Shown piece after piece: positions 8,750 through 17,232 of a DNA stretch of 51,337 nucleotides. The DNA comes from Oscillibacter sp. CAG:241 (GTDB taxonomy: Bacteria; Bacillota; Clostridia; Oscillospirales; Oscillospiraceae), in NCBI GenBank assembly GCA_000435975.1, contig FR884073.1, positions 22,042 to 73,378 on the forward strand. Reading direction: 5' to 3'. Under the pieces are notes generated by a model, which saw only the letters and a list, made by a program, of their open reading frames with translations, had not been told where the DNA came from and made no database searches. The position numbers were made by a program, and so were the translations under genes. Each line of letters starts with the position of its first letter. Position 1 is the first letter of the stretch.

Positions 8750-10174
8750 ATGAATATTCTGTATATCACCAGCGAGGCGGCTCCGTTCTGCAAAACCGGG
8801 GGACTTGCGGACGTGCTGGGCAGTCTGCCCCCCGCCGTGGCGGCGGAGGGCGACCGGGTGTCCGTGCTGCTGCCGCTGTACGGCCAGATCGCCCAGCGCT
8901 GGCGGGAGAAGATGAACTTCCGCTGCTACATCTATGTGGACCTGGGCTGGCGGCATGAATACTGCGGCCTGTTCTCCCTGGAATACCGGGGCGTCACCTG
9001 GTACTTTGTGGACAACGAGCGGTATTTCCGCCGCCGCAGCCTGTACGGCGACATGGACGACGGCGAGCGCTTTGCCTTCTTCTCCAAGGCGGCGGCGGCA
9101 CTGCTGCCTCACCTGGCGGAGTATCCCAACGTGATCCACTGCAACGACTGGCAGACGGCTCTGGTGCCGGTGTACCTGCGGGACGCCGGAAACGACCTGC
9201 CGGTGGTGTTCACCATCCACAACATCGAGTATCAGGGCAAATACGGCCCCGAGACGGTGGAGGACCTGTTCGGTCTGAACCGGGGCTGGTACGACGGCGG
9301 CATCCTGCGGATGGACGGCTGCGTGAACCTGATGAAGGCGGCTATGCTCACCGCCAACGCCGTGACCACCGTCAGCCCCACCTATGCCCGCCAGCTTCAC
9401 GATCCGGCCTATGCCTGCGGCCTGGAGCAGGTGGTGCAGCTCATCGACTACAAGCTCTCCGGCGTGCTCAACGGCCTGGATATGGAGAGCTTCGACCCGG
9501 CCCATGACGCCTCCCTGCCCCAGACCTACGACCCCGACCATATGGAGGGCAAGGCCGTGTGCAAGAGGGAGCTGCAGCGGCAGCTGGGTCTGGCCCAGGA
9601 GCCGGACACCCCCCTTACCGCCATCGTCAGCCGCCTGGTGGGACACAAGGGCATGGATCTGGTGTGCCAGGGGCTGGGCGGCATCATGGCCACCGGCTGC
9701 CAGCTGGTGGTGCTGGGTCAGGGCGAGCCCCAGTTTGAGGACACCTTCCGCTGGGCCCAGAGCCGCTGGCCGGGCCGCGTATCCGCCCAGATCACCTATT
9801 CCGACAACCTTTCCCGCCGGGTTTACGGCGCGGCGGACCTGTTTTTGATGCCGTCCCGCAGCGAGCCCTGCGGCCTGAGCCAGCTGATCGCCATGCGCTA
9901 CGGCGCGGTGCCCATCGTCCGCCAGACCGGCGGCCTCAACGACACCGTCCGCTCCTGCCAGGTGGGTCAGCCTGACGGCAACGGCTATGTATTCTCCGCC
10001 TGCACGGCCCATGACCTGTGCCAGACACTGGGCCAGGCGGTGGGCCTGTACCGGGGCGACCGGCTGGGCTTTGACACCGTGCGCCGCCGGGGCATGACCG
10101 AGGACTTCGGCTGGGGCCGCAGCGCCGGGGCCTACCGGCGTATTTACCAAGATCTATCACGGAGGAACCACTAA
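8750..10174 (+). CDS. glgA: Glycogen synthase (ADP-glucose type)
   Basis: Transfers glucose from ADP-glucose to the non-reducing end of glycogen. The 474-residue protein has the GT5 family N-terminus MNILYITSEAAPFCKTGGLADV, where the KTGGL loop binds ADP-glucose, a GT-B N-terminal half with HCNDWQTAL, and a C-terminal glycosyltransferase domain with the Glu-x7-Glu type region SEPCGLSQLIAMRYG followed by TGGLNDTV. Length is normal for the family. ATG 8750 has a CGGAGGT site. The stop codon directly abuts the glgP start, suggesting coupled translation. Confidence 0.96.
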   Translation: MNILYITSEAAPFCKTGGLADVLGSLPPAVAAEGDRVSVLLPLYGQIAQRWREKMNFRCYIYVDLGWRHEYCGLFSLEYRGVTWYFVDNERYFRRRSLYGDMDDGERFAFFSKAAAALLPHLAEYPNVIHCNDWQTALVPVYLRDAGNDLPVVFTIHNIEYQGKYGPETVEDLFGLNRGWYDGGILRMDGCVNLMKAAMLTANAVTTVSPTYARQLHDPAYACGLEQVVQLIDYKLSGVLNGLDMESFDPAHDASLPQTYDPDHMEGKAVCKRELQRQLGLAQEPDTPLTAIVSRLVGHKGMDLVCQGLGGIMATGCQLVVLGQGEPQFEDTFRWAQSRWPGRVSAQITYSDNLSRRVYGAADLFLMPSRSEPCGLSQLIAMRYGAVPIVRQTGGLNDTVRSCQVGQPDGNGYVFSACTAHDLCQTLGQAVGLYRGDRLGFDTVRRRGMTEDFGWGRSAGAYRRIYQDLSRRNH

Positions 10175-12592
10175 ATGACTTATACCAAAGATGCCCTGAA
10201 GGAGGCAATTCAACAGAAGCTGCGCCTGAACTACGGCTGCACCGAAAAGCAGGCCACCGACGGGGAGATCATGAAGGCCTGCGCCCTGGCCCTGCGGGAC
10301 ATTATGGCCGTGCGCAGCGTGGACACCCAGGAGCAGACCCAGGAGCGCCAGGAAAAGCGCGTGCACTATATGTCCCTGGAGTTTCTCATGGGCCGCAGCC
10401 TCATGAAAAACGCATACAACCTGGGCATTCTGCCCCAGCTGACCCAGGCCGTGGAGGAGCTGGGCTTTTCCGCCCCGGACATCTTCGACATGGAGCCGGA
10501 TGCAGGTCTCGGCAACGGCGGCCTGGGCCGCCTGGCCGCCTGCTATCTGGACAGCATGACCACTCTGGACATTCCCGCCACCGGCTATTCCATCTGCTAT
10601 GAGCTGGGCATCTTCAAGCAGAAGATCGTGGACGGTCAGCAGGTGGAGCTGCCCGACGACTGGCTGAACCTGGGCGATGCATGGCTGATGCCCAAGCCCC
10701 AGGAGGCCGAGGAGGTCCATTTCGGCGGCAAGGTCCGCACCCGGTGGGACAACGGGCACCTGATGGTGGTTCACGAGGACTATACCCGGGTGCTGGCCAT
10801 CCCCTGCGATATGCTGGTGGCCGGGTACAACACGGACCATGTGAATACCCTGCGTCTGTGGGACGCCAAGAGCCCCAAGCCTATCGACATGCAGCTGTTC
10901 AGCCAGGGGCAGTATCTGAAGGCCAACGAGGAGCGGGCCATGGCCGACTCCATCAGCGCCATTCTCTATCCCGAGGACAACCATTACGAGGGCAAGTCCC
11001 TGCGGCTGAAGCAGCAGTATTTCTTCGTGTCCGCCACCCTGCAATCCATCACGCGCCAGCATATCCAGACCTACGGCACCCTGACGAATTTCCACGAAAA
11101 GAACGTCATCCAGATCAACGATACCCACCCGGCGCTGGTGATCCCGGAGCTGATGCGCATCCTCATCGACGACGCGAGACTGGGCTGGGACGAGGCGTGG
11201 GACATCACCCGCCACTCCGTGGCCTATACCAACCACACCGTGCTGGCCGAGGCACTGGAGAGCTGGCCCCAGCGGCTGTTCGAGACGCTGCTGCCCCGCA
11301 TCTGGCAGATCATGCAGGAGATCGCGCGGCGCTGGCAGCAGAAGGTGGACGATTTCTATCACGACCCCAAAAAGACGGAGAAAATGGCGGTTATCTGGGA
11401 CGGCGTGGTCCACATGGCCAACCTCTGCATCGCGGGGGGGATGGCCGTTAACGGCGTGTCCGCTCTGCACTCCGACATTCTCCGCCGCGACGTGTTCCGG
11501 GACGCCTGCGGCATGGAGCCGGATAAGTTCAAAAACGTCACCAACGGCGTGGACCACCGGCGCTGGATCAGCCAGATCAACCCCGGACTGGACGGCCTGA
11601 TCCGGGACTGCATCGGCGAGGGCTATCTTACCCACGCCGGATGCCTGTCCGGTCTGGACCGGTTCGCCGGAGACAAGGCCGTGCTGGACCGGCTGGAGGC
11701 CATCAAGCACAACAACAAGCTGGCCTTTGCCCGCTGGGCCAAGGGCCAGCAGGGAGTCACTCTGAACACCGACGCCATCTTCAACGTCCAGGTCAAGCGG
11801 CTCCATGAGTACAAGCGCCAGCTGCTGAACGTGCTGCACATCATCAGCCTGTACCAGCAGCTCCAGGACAATCCCGACATGGACTTCCGGCCCCAGACCT
11901 TCCTGTTCGGGGCAAAGGCCGCCCCGGGCTACGCCGTGGCCAAGCGCATCATCCGGCTGATTAACTCCCTGGCCGACCAGATCAACAGTGACCCCATCTG
12001 CCGGGATAAGCTCCAGGTGGTGTTTCTGGAAAATTACCGGGTGTCCATGGCGGAAATGCTGATGCCCGCCAGCGAGGTGAGCCAGCAGATCTCCACCGCC
12101 GGCAAGGAGGCCAGCGGCACCGGCAACATGAAGTTTATGATGAACGGCGCGCTGACCCTGGGCACTCTGGACGGCGCCAATGTGGAGATGCACCAGGTGC
12201 TGGGCGACGACAACATGTTCCTGTTCGGCCTCACCGCTGACGAGGCCGCCCGCCTGCGCCAGAGCTACGACCCTTATCTGCTGTATACCCGGGACCCGGT
12301 GCTGCACCGGGTGCTGGACCAGCTGAAAACCGGCTTCCGGGACGGCGTCAGCTACGAGGACCTGTACCAGCGCCTGCTGTACGGCGCAGACTGCCCGGCA
12401 GATCAGTATCTGCTGCTGGCGGACTTCGCCTCCTACTGCGCTGCCTCGCACCGGGTGGTGGATACCTATGCCGACCGGGAGAAGTGGAACCGCATGAGCC
12501 TGCACAACATCGCCCGCAGCGGCATCTTCTCCGCCGACCGCTCCATCGCCGACTATGCCGACACCATCTGGCACGTTCCGTATAAGAAATAA
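10175..12592 (+). CDS. glgP: Glycogen/alpha-glucan phosphorylase
   Basis: Releases glucose-1-phosphate from alpha-1,4-glucan ends using phosphate and pyridoxal phosphate. The 805-residue protein is full length for the GT35 family. The PLP-binding Lys653 lies in the conserved ASGTGNMKF motif; GNGGLGRLAACYLDS near residue 115 and NDTHPAL near residue 315 are further family signatures. ATG 10175 directly follows the glgA stop and has a GGAGG site inside the end of glgA. Having the degradative enzyme in the same operon as synthesis implies that flux is set by allosteric control or phosphate status rather than by transcription. No debranching enzyme is present in the window. Confidence 0.96.
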   Translation: MTYTKDALKEAIQQKLRLNYGCTEKQATDGEIMKACALALRDIMAVRSVDTQEQTQERQEKRVHYMSLEFLMGRSLMKNAYNLGILPQLTQAVEELGFSAPDIFDMEPDAGLGNGGLGRLAACYLDSMTTLDIPATGYSICYELGIFKQKIVDGQQVELPDDWLNLGDAWLMPKPQEAEEVHFGGKVRTRWDNGHLMVVHEDYTRVLAIPCDMLVAGYNTDHVNTLRLWDAKSPKPIDMQLFSQGQYLKANEERAMADSISAILYPEDNHYEGKSLRLKQQYFFVSATLQSITRQHIQTYGTLTNFHEKNVIQINDTHPALVIPELMRILIDDARLGWDEAWDITRHSVAYTNHTVLAEALESWPQRLFETLLPRIWQIMQEIARRWQQKVDDFYHDPKKTEKMAVIWDGVVHMANLCIAGGMAVNGVSALHSDILRRDVFRDACGMEPDKFKNVTNGVDHRRWISQINPGLDGLIRDCIGEGYLTHAGCLSGLDRFAGDKAVLDRLEAIKHNNKLAFARWAKGQQGVTLNTDAIFNVQVKRLHEYKRQLLNVLHIISLYQQLQDNPDMDFRPQTFLFGAKAAPGYAVAKRIIRLINSLADQINSDPICRDKLQVVFLENYRVSMAEMLMPASEVSQQISTAGKEASGTGNMKFMMNGALTLGTLDGANVEMHQVLGDDNMFLFGLTADEAARLRQSYDPYLLYTRDPVLHRVLDQLKTGFRDGVSYEDLYQRLLYGADCPADQYLLLADFASYCAASHRVVDTYADREKWNRMSLHNIARSGIFSADRSIADYADTIWHVPYKK

Positions 12593-12601
12593 GCAAAGCA
12601 C

Positions 12602-12632
12602 ACAGCCCCTCCGGCCATGCCGGAGGGGCTGT
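12602..12632. terminator. Strong hairpin between convergent glgP and yoaK-like genes
   Basis: A 14-base-pair perfect GC-rich stem (ACAGCCCCTCCGGC and its complement) with a 3-base loop lies between the converging stops. The plus-strand tail is only moderately T-rich (AATCGTTT). It may end transcription from both sides. Confidence 0.8.
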
Positions 12633-12654
12633 AATCGTTTATGGGGGGATGCGC

Positions 12655-13338
12655 TCAGCCTTTTTCCAGCTCGGTGTGAACGAACATGACCAAAAAGCTC
12701 ACCGCCAGCAGGCCGCAGGATACCCAGATTCCCCGGACGGAAAACGCGCCGGACAGCAGGGCACCCAGCCCTGCGCCCAGGGAAAACAGACCGATGACGC
12801 CAAAGTACGTCAGGGCATTGCGAAGTGCCTCCGGCTCACGGGTGTGGAAATAGGCGCACAGTGCCTCCGTGCCGTTGCGCATGTTGCCGATGCACATGGT
12901 GCTGGCATAGGCGTGGCCGCGGACCTTGCGGAAGGTTTGCAGCTGCATGGCGCAGGAGAAGGACACCAGGGCATTGGCCACGGTGTTCAGCGTCTGGGGC
13001 AGAAAGCCCACCGCAAACAGCACCGCGATCTCCGCTAAGAGGATCAGCTGCCGCCAGTGGACCTTTTCCATGGCCTTGAACCGGCGGTGGATGCACTCGG
13101 CGGCAAAAATGCCCGTCATAAAGGACAGCACCGGGACCAGGTACCGCAGGCACTGGTCCCACGCACCGTCAAACAGATATGCGCTGAACAGCACGATGTT
13201 GCCGGTCTGGCCATTGGCAAATACCTTGTCCCTGCAAAGGTAAGTATAGGCGTCCTGGAGGCCGCCGGACAGAATGATAAAGGAAGCAGTCAGCATGGAT
13301 TCGGACATCTGACCGCGCAGCTTGTGGAAAGGAGCCAT
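12655..13338 (-). CDS. YoaK family (DUF1275) membrane protein
   Basis: A 227-residue protein with about six hydrophobic segments. The N-terminal motif SGGLQDAYTYLCR, followed by VFANGQTGNIVLF, is the signature of the DUF1275/YoaK family. The function is unknown; the family is widespread and membrane-bound. The chosen ATG at 13338 has only a weak GAAAG upstream; an internal Met eleven residues later is a possible alternative. A well-formed promoter sits about 60 bases upstream on the same strand. It converges with the glycogen operon across a shared hairpin and is not obviously linked in function to it or to the arginine genes. Confidence 0.88.
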   Translation of the reverse strand: MAPFHKLRGQMSESMLTASFIILSGGLQDAYTYLCRDKVFANGQTGNIVLFSAYLFDGAWDQCLRYLVPVLSFMTGIFAAECIHRRFKAMEKVHWRQLILLAEIAVLFAVGFLPQTLNTVANALVSFSCAMQLQTFRKVRGHAYASTMCIGNMRNGTEALCAYFHTREPEALRNALTYFGVIGLFSLGAGLGALLSGAFSVRGIWVSCGLLAVSFLVMFVHTELEKG

Positions 13339-13394
13339 TTTTGCACCAGTCTTTCTGAAAATAGGCCGCGGTCTGCGGCCGGTAGGCAGCCATG

Positions 13395-13423
13395 ATTATA
13401 CGACAGGTGCAATAATCCGTCAA
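13395..13423 (-). promoter_or_regulatory. Promoter of the yoaK-like gene
   Basis: Read on the minus strand, TTGACG (13423-13418) and TATAAT (13400-13395) are 17 bases apart. The resulting leader of about 50 bases contains a GGCCGC/GCGGCC hairpin at 13364-13380, close to the start codon region. Confidence 0.78.
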
Positions 13424-13565
13424 GTGCTGCGGCTCATATACCGCGAAATCTTTCCAAAGCACGAACGTCAGACTCTCCGCAGGCCTGTCGTTGACGCAGG
13501 CTATAGATCAGCTCCCCGGCATCCGGCAGCGGGCTGGGATGCCGGCAGAGCGCAGCGGGCATGAA

Positions 13566-13598
13566 AACAGGTCCGGCGCACAATGCGCCGGACCTGCT
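13566..13598. repeat. 33-base palindromic repeat, copy 1
   Basis: A 13-base-pair stem (CAGGTCCGGCGCA with its complement, 13568-13580 and 13584-13596) with loop CAA. The identical 33 bases occur again at 13764-13796, so this looks like a dispersed REP-like element rather than a unique terminator. Confidence 0.85.
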
Positions 13599-13633
13599 CA
13601 GCTTGTCAAAAATCCTTTTTGACAAGCTGAGCA
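13595..13633. repeat. Perfect 18-base inverted repeat
   Basis: TGCTCAGCTTGTCAAAAA (13595-13612) and its exact complement (13616-13633) flank the 3-base loop TCC. The runs of A and T at the loop are unlike a normal terminator. It shares its first bases with the preceding palindrome. Confidence 0.85.
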
Positions 13634-13634
13634 A

Positions 13635-13670
13635 GCATTTTCAGAACGTTTACAAAAGTTCTGAAAATGC
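13635..13670. repeat. 13-base inverted repeat
   Basis: GCATTTTCAGAAC (13635-13647) and its complement (13658-13670) with a 10-base loop. It is the third hairpin in an unbroken series of three. Confidence 0.8.
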
Positions 13671-13763
13671 GGTGATTGAAAACAAAAGACACCCCTGATG
13701 GGTTTCTTTCGTAACGATCTTCCTTTCCGAAGGCGGAGGCAAGCCCGCTTTTTTGGCAGACGG

Positions 13764-13796
13764 AACAGGTCCGGCGCACAATGCGCCGGACCTGCT
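13764..13796. repeat. 33-base palindromic repeat, copy 2
   Basis: Exact second copy of the element at 13566-13598, placed about 30 bases after the stop codon of the arginine module (read leftward). It could act as a transcript-end stabiliser or terminator for that operon. Confidence 0.85.
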
Positions 13797-13800
13797 GCTA

Positions 13801-13824
13801 TTATAGGGCTTGTTATAGGGCTTG
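13801..13824. repeat. Two tandem copies of a 12-base unit
   Basis: TTATAGGGCTTG occurs twice in direct succession, ending exactly where the coding region of the ornithine cyclodeaminase ends. It may be replication slippage; no function is evident. Confidence 0.8.
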
Positions 13825-14922
13825 TCAGATGAGGCCAAGGCCCCCGGCCACCTTGCCGATGAAGTCCTGGACATTGGTGACCATGGTGGTGGCGGACAGA
13901 CTGCCGCGGTCCAGCAGCTTATTCACCACGAACTCTGCGGCGTCCACCGCGTACAGGTACACCGGGCGGATGGACCCGTCGGGCATTACCCGGAAGGAGG
14001 GGGTCATGTTGCCGGTGGCGATGGTGTGCAGCATGGTGGCCAGGCAGATCACCGTGGTGGACTTGCGCACCAGCTCCCGCATAGCGGACGCGCCCTCGTA
14101 GGCGTTGGCATACACCTCCGGCAGGGGACCGTCGTCCCGGATGGAGCCGGTGAGCACAAAGGGAACATGGTTCTTCACACAGCCGTAGATGATGCCGTTG
14201 TCAATGTGATACTCCTCGATGAACTTGGGAATGGACCCGCAGCGGCGGACCTTATTCAGCACATCCAGGTGGTTGTAGTGTCCGTTGGGCTGAGACTGCT
14301 GGGTGTAGATATCCTGGCCCAGTGCCGTGTGCAGCAGAGCACCCTCCAGATCGTGGGTGCCCAGGGCGTTGCCCGCCAGCAGGCCGTGGCAGTAGCCATT
14401 GTCGATGAGGGCCTGCATGGCCTTGCGTGCGCCGTCGTCAAAGGCGAAGGCGGGGCCCATGACCCACACGATGTTGCCGTGCTCCTTCTCGTGGCGCAGC
14501 AGCTCCACCAGCCGGTCATAATCCTTGGCATAGGAGGTCTCGCGGCTGCGGCCCTGCCGGAACACGAACTGATCCTCCAGCGTCTCGCTTTCCTGGGAGA
14601 AGCCGTTGCAGTGCATATAAATGCCGTCCTCGCCGTGCTCGGTGCGGCCCAGCATGACCCGCTGCCCCTTCTTCAGGTTGCGGCTCTCCACCACGGAGAG
14701 GGTGCCGTCGTCCTCCAGCACCACGCAGCTGTCCATGCGGCTCTCCTCGGCCAGGGTCCACTTGCCGTTGATCTTGAAATATTCGGGGTACATGGACGTG
14801 CTGTGGTATTCCTCCGGAGCCACGCCGTCCTTCTCTGCCGCCTCCCAGCGGGCATCGGGAGCGTTCAGCAGGGCGGGCTGGGTAAAGTCGGGGTGGTGAT
14901 AGGCGGGGAATTCAAAAGCCAT
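13825..14922 (-). CDS. TIGR00300-type ornithine cyclodeaminase (LOR/SDH domain)
   Basis: A 365-residue protein. Its C-terminal half has the motifs GSIRDDGPLPEV, ICLATMLHTIATGNM and a final SATTMVTNVQDF region, which I recognise from the TIGR00300 LOR/SDH family. Members include archaeal ornithine cyclodeaminase and the C-terminal domain of cyanobacterial AgrE/ArgZ, which convert ornithine to proline and ammonia with NAD. It lies 14 bases after the ornithine carbamoyltransferase gene, whose product is ornithine, supporting this activity. ATG 14922 has a GAAAGGAG site; a longer frame to 15204 overlaps the upstream gene and is rejected. It is not homologous to the mu-crystallin type ornithine cyclodeaminase. 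Exact substrate remains inferred. Confidence 0.78.
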   Translation of the reverse strand: MAFEFPAYHHPDFTQPALLNAPDARWEAAEKDGVAPEEYHSTSMYPEYFKINGKWTLAEESRMDSCVVLEDDGTLSVVESRNLKKGQRVMLGRTEHGEDGIYMHCNGFSQESETLEDQFVFRQGRSRETSYAKDYDRLVELLRHEKEHGNIVWVMGPAFAFDDGARKAMQALIDNGYCHGLLAGNALGTHDLEGALLHTALGQDIYTQQSQPNGHYNHLDVLNKVRRCGSIPKFIEEYHIDNGIIYGCVKNHVPFVLTGSIRDDGPLPEVYANAYEGASAMRELVRKSTTVICLATMLHTIATGNMTPSFRVMPDGSIRPVYLYAVDAAEFVVNKLLDRGSLSATTMVTNVQDFIGKVAGGLGLI

Positions 14923-14936
14923 GGGGTGCTCCTTTC

Positions 14937-15929
14937 TCAGTGCAGGGTGGCGTAGATAACGGCCTTGATGGTGTGCATCCGGTTCTCGGCCTCGTCGAAC
15001 ACCACGGACTGTTTGCTCTCGAACACCTGGTCGGTGACCTCCATCTCGGTGATGCCGAACTTCTTGGCAATGTCGGCGCCGATGGTGGTGCGGGTATCGT
15101 GGAAGGAGGGCAGGCAGTGCATGAAGATGGCGCCGGGGGCGGTCATGGACATGACCTTGGCGTTGACCTGATAGGGGGTCAGCAGGCGGATGCGCTCGGA
15201 CCACACGCTGTCGGGCTCACCCATGGAGACCCAGATATCCGTGTAGATCACGTCGGCGTTGGTGGCGCCCTGGGTGACATCCTCGGTGAGGGTCACGCTG
15301 CCGCCGGTTTCCTGGGCGATGGAGCGGGCCTTTTCCACCAGCCACTCCTCGGGGAACAGCTCCTTGGGCGCGCAGGCGGTGAAGTGCATGCCCATCTTGG
15401 CGCAGGCCACCATCAGGGAGTTGCCCATGTTGTTGCGGGCATCGCCGAAATAGGTGAAGCGCACGCCCTTCAGCCGGCCCAGCTTCTCCTCGATGGTCAG
15501 CAGGTCTGCCAGCATCTGGGTGGGGTGGAACTGGTCGGTCAGGCCGTTCCACACGGGCACGCCGGCGTAGTCGGACAGCTCCTGCACCAGATCCTGGCTG
15601 AAGCCGCGGTACTCGATGCCGTCATACATCCGGCCCAGCACCCGGGCGGTATCGGCAATGGATTCCTTTTTGCCCATCTGGCTGCTGCCGGGCTCCAGAT
15701 ACGTCACACCCATGCCCAGGTCCATACCGGCCACCTCGAAGGAGCAGCGGGTGCGGGTGGAGGTCTTTTCAAACAGCAGCACGATGTTCTTCCCCTCCAG
15801 CCAGCGGTGGGGCACACCGGCGCGCTTCATGTCCTTGAAATTGCGGGACAGGTCCAGCAGATAGCGGATCTCCGCGGGGGTGTAGTCCAGCAGCTTCAAA
15901 AAGCTTCTGCCTCTGATATTCACAGCCAT
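14937..15929 (-). CDS. arcB: Ornithine carbamoyltransferase
   Basis: Interconverts citrulline plus phosphate with ornithine plus carbamoyl phosphate. The 330 residues contain all transcarbamoylase landmarks: the carbamoyl phosphate loop STRTR at 57-61, HPTQ at 135-138, the ornithine-binding DIWVSMGE at about 231-238 and the HCLP catalytic motif at 271-274. Sequence alone does not separate the biosynthetic (argF) from the catabolic (arcB) enzyme; the position between arginine deiminase and ornithine cyclodeaminase argues for the catabolic direction. ATG 15929 is preceded by AAGGGAGAA on the minus strand. The gap to the upstream arcA stop is 45 bases. Confidence 0.94.
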   Translation of the reverse strand: MAVNIRGRSFLKLLDYTPAEIRYLLDLSRNFKDMKRAGVPHRWLEGKNIVLLFEKTSTRTRCSFEVAGMDLGMGVTYLEPGSSQMGKKESIADTARVLGRMYDGIEYRGFSQDLVQELSDYAGVPVWNGLTDQFHPTQMLADLLTIEEKLGRLKGVRFTYFGDARNNMGNSLMVACAKMGMHFTACAPKELFPEEWLVEKARSIAQETGGSVTLTEDVTQGATNADVIYTDIWVSMGEPDSVWSERIRLLTPYQVNAKVMSMTAPGAIFMHCLPSFHDTRTTIGADIAKKFGITEMEVTDQVFESKQSVVFDEAENRMHTIKAVIYATLH

Positions 15930-15974
15930 AATGATGTTCTCCCTTTCTATTGATAAAATGAAATTTGGATGGAT

Positions 15975-17198
15975 TCAAATCCCGTCACGCCACAGGGGCA
16001 TGCTCATGCAGCGGGGGCCGCCCCGGCCCCGGGACAGCTCGGCACTGGGCATTTTCAGCACCCGGATGCCGCTGTCCTCCAGGATCTGGTTGGTGACATA
16101 GTTCCGGTCGTACACCACCACCACGCCGGGGGCGATGCACAGGGTATTGGAGCCGTCGTTCCATTGCTCCCGCTCGGCTGCGATCTGACTGCTGCCGCCG
16201 CAGCGGATCAGCTGCACCCGGTCCAGGCCCAGATATCCGGCCAGTACCCGGTCCACGGAACCGCTGACCTCCCGGGTGGTGACGTTGCCCTGTCCCCGGC
16301 CCGTCAGCTCGAAAATGCGCAGGGTGCCCAGGATCCCCGGATGCACCGTGAATTTATCCACGTCCACCTGGGTGAATACCGTGTCCAAATGCATGAACGC
16401 CCGGGTGCTGGGGATCTCGAAGGCCAGCACCGTGTCGATCTCGGAGGCTTCGTCGGCAAAAATAGTGGCCGCCAGCTGCTCGATGGCCTCCGGCTGGGTG
16501 CGCTGGGAAATGCCCACGCCCAGCACCCGGCGGCTCAGGTTCAGAATATCGCCGCCCTCGATGCAGAAATACTGGTCCGGCGTGTAATACAGGGGCACCT
16601 GGCCAGCGTAGTCCGGGTGATGCCGCAGCACGTAATCGCCATACAGCGTCTCCCGGTTGCGGGTGGCCGTAAACATATGGTTCAGGCTGACGCCCCGGCC
16701 AATGCAGGCAAAGGGGTCCCGGGTGAAATACAGGTTGGGGATCGGCGGCATCAGGAATCGCACGCCGGTATGTACCAGGCTGGACAGCCGTCCCTGCTCA
16801 TTGGGGAACACATCCTGATACGACACGCCCTCCATGGTCTTGAGCACCAGGCACAGCGGGTCCTGAATGTCCAGCAGATACCGCTCCAGATCTGCCCGGT
16901 AGCCCATGGCGGTGCTGCCGGCCCGCCGGATGGTCTCGGCCACAAACTGACGCCGCAGGACCTCGTCGCTGGCCAGCACCTGAGCCGTCAGGTCCTCCAG
17001 GTATACCACCTCGGCTCCGTTGTCCCGCAGGATCTGGGCAAAGCAGTCGTGCTCGCGCTGTGCGCCATACAGATAAGGGATATCGTCAAACAGCAGCTGC
17101 CCCATGGTATTGGGACTCAGATGCTCCAGCTCCCGGCCGGGCCGCTGCAAAAGCACCCGCTTCAGGGGTCCGATCTCGCTTTTCACGCAAATGGGCAT
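15975..17198 (-). CDS. arcA: Arginine deiminase
   Basis: Hydrolyses arginine to citrulline and ammonia. The 407-residue protein is the usual length. Family motifs are clear: the N-terminal SEIGPLKRVLLQRPG, FTRDPF at about 150, the HLDTVF catalytic His-Asp region and the C-terminal GPRCMSMP with the nucleophile Cys397. It is the first gene of the leftward arginine module and has a strong GGAGG site just before ATG 17198. A TGGTAAAAT extended -10 box lies about 30 bases upstream. No carbamate kinase gene lies next to it, which is unusual for the standard ATP-yielding deiminase pathway. Confidence 0.96.
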   Translation of the reverse strand: MPICVKSEIGPLKRVLLQRPGRELEHLSPNTMGQLLFDDIPYLYGAQREHDCFAQILRDNGAEVVYLEDLTAQVLASDEVLRRQFVAETIRRAGSTAMGYRADLERYLLDIQDPLCLVLKTMEGVSYQDVFPNEQGRLSSLVHTGVRFLMPPIPNLYFTRDPFACIGRGVSLNHMFTATRNRETLYGDYVLRHHPDYAGQVPLYYTPDQYFCIEGGDILNLSRRVLGVGISQRTQPEAIEQLAATIFADEASEIDTVLAFEIPSTRAFMHLDTVFTQVDVDKFTVHPGILGTLRIFELTGRGQGNVTTREVSGSVDRVLAGYLGLDRVQLIRCGGSSQIAAEREQWNDGSNTLCIAPGVVVVYDRNYVTNQILEDSGIRVLKMPSAELSRGRGGPRCMSMPLWRDGI

Positions 17199-17226
17199 GG
17201 AATTTCCTCCTCTCCGATTGCACTCT

Positions 17227-17232
17227 ATTTTA
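17227..17232 (-). promoter_or_regulatory. Candidate extended -10 of the arginine module
   Basis: Minus-strand TAAAAT preceded by TGG forms an extended -10 box. No good -35 box is at the right distance, which would fit a promoter that needs an activator such as the divergent AraC-type protein. Confidence 0.45.

Larger units (their letters stand above)
13339..13824. other. 486-base spacer rich in palindromes, no convincing gene
   Basis: The gap between the yoaK-like gene and the arginine module holds the yoaK-like promoter, two copies of a 33-base palindrome, two further adjacent inverted repeats and a 12-base tandem repeat. Short open frames here mostly translate the palindromes and have no good ribosome binding site, so I do not call them genes. 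Confidence 0.75.

Noticed and set aside
4500..12601. Very long minus-strand open frames opposite the glycogen genes (over 800-1000 codons)
   Set aside because: They are mirror frames of GC-rich coding sequence, rich in Gly, His, Gln and Pro without family motifs, while the plus-strand frames encode complete known enzymes.
13434..13874. Two minus-strand short frames sharing RSGALCAGPV
   Set aside because: The shared peptide is only the translation of the duplicated palindrome; no ribosome binding sites or conserved features.
14923..15204. N-terminal extension of the ornithine cyclodeaminase to 15204
   Set aside because: It overlaps arcB, has Arg/His-rich shadow composition, and the family-like sequence and ribosome binding site place the start at 14922.
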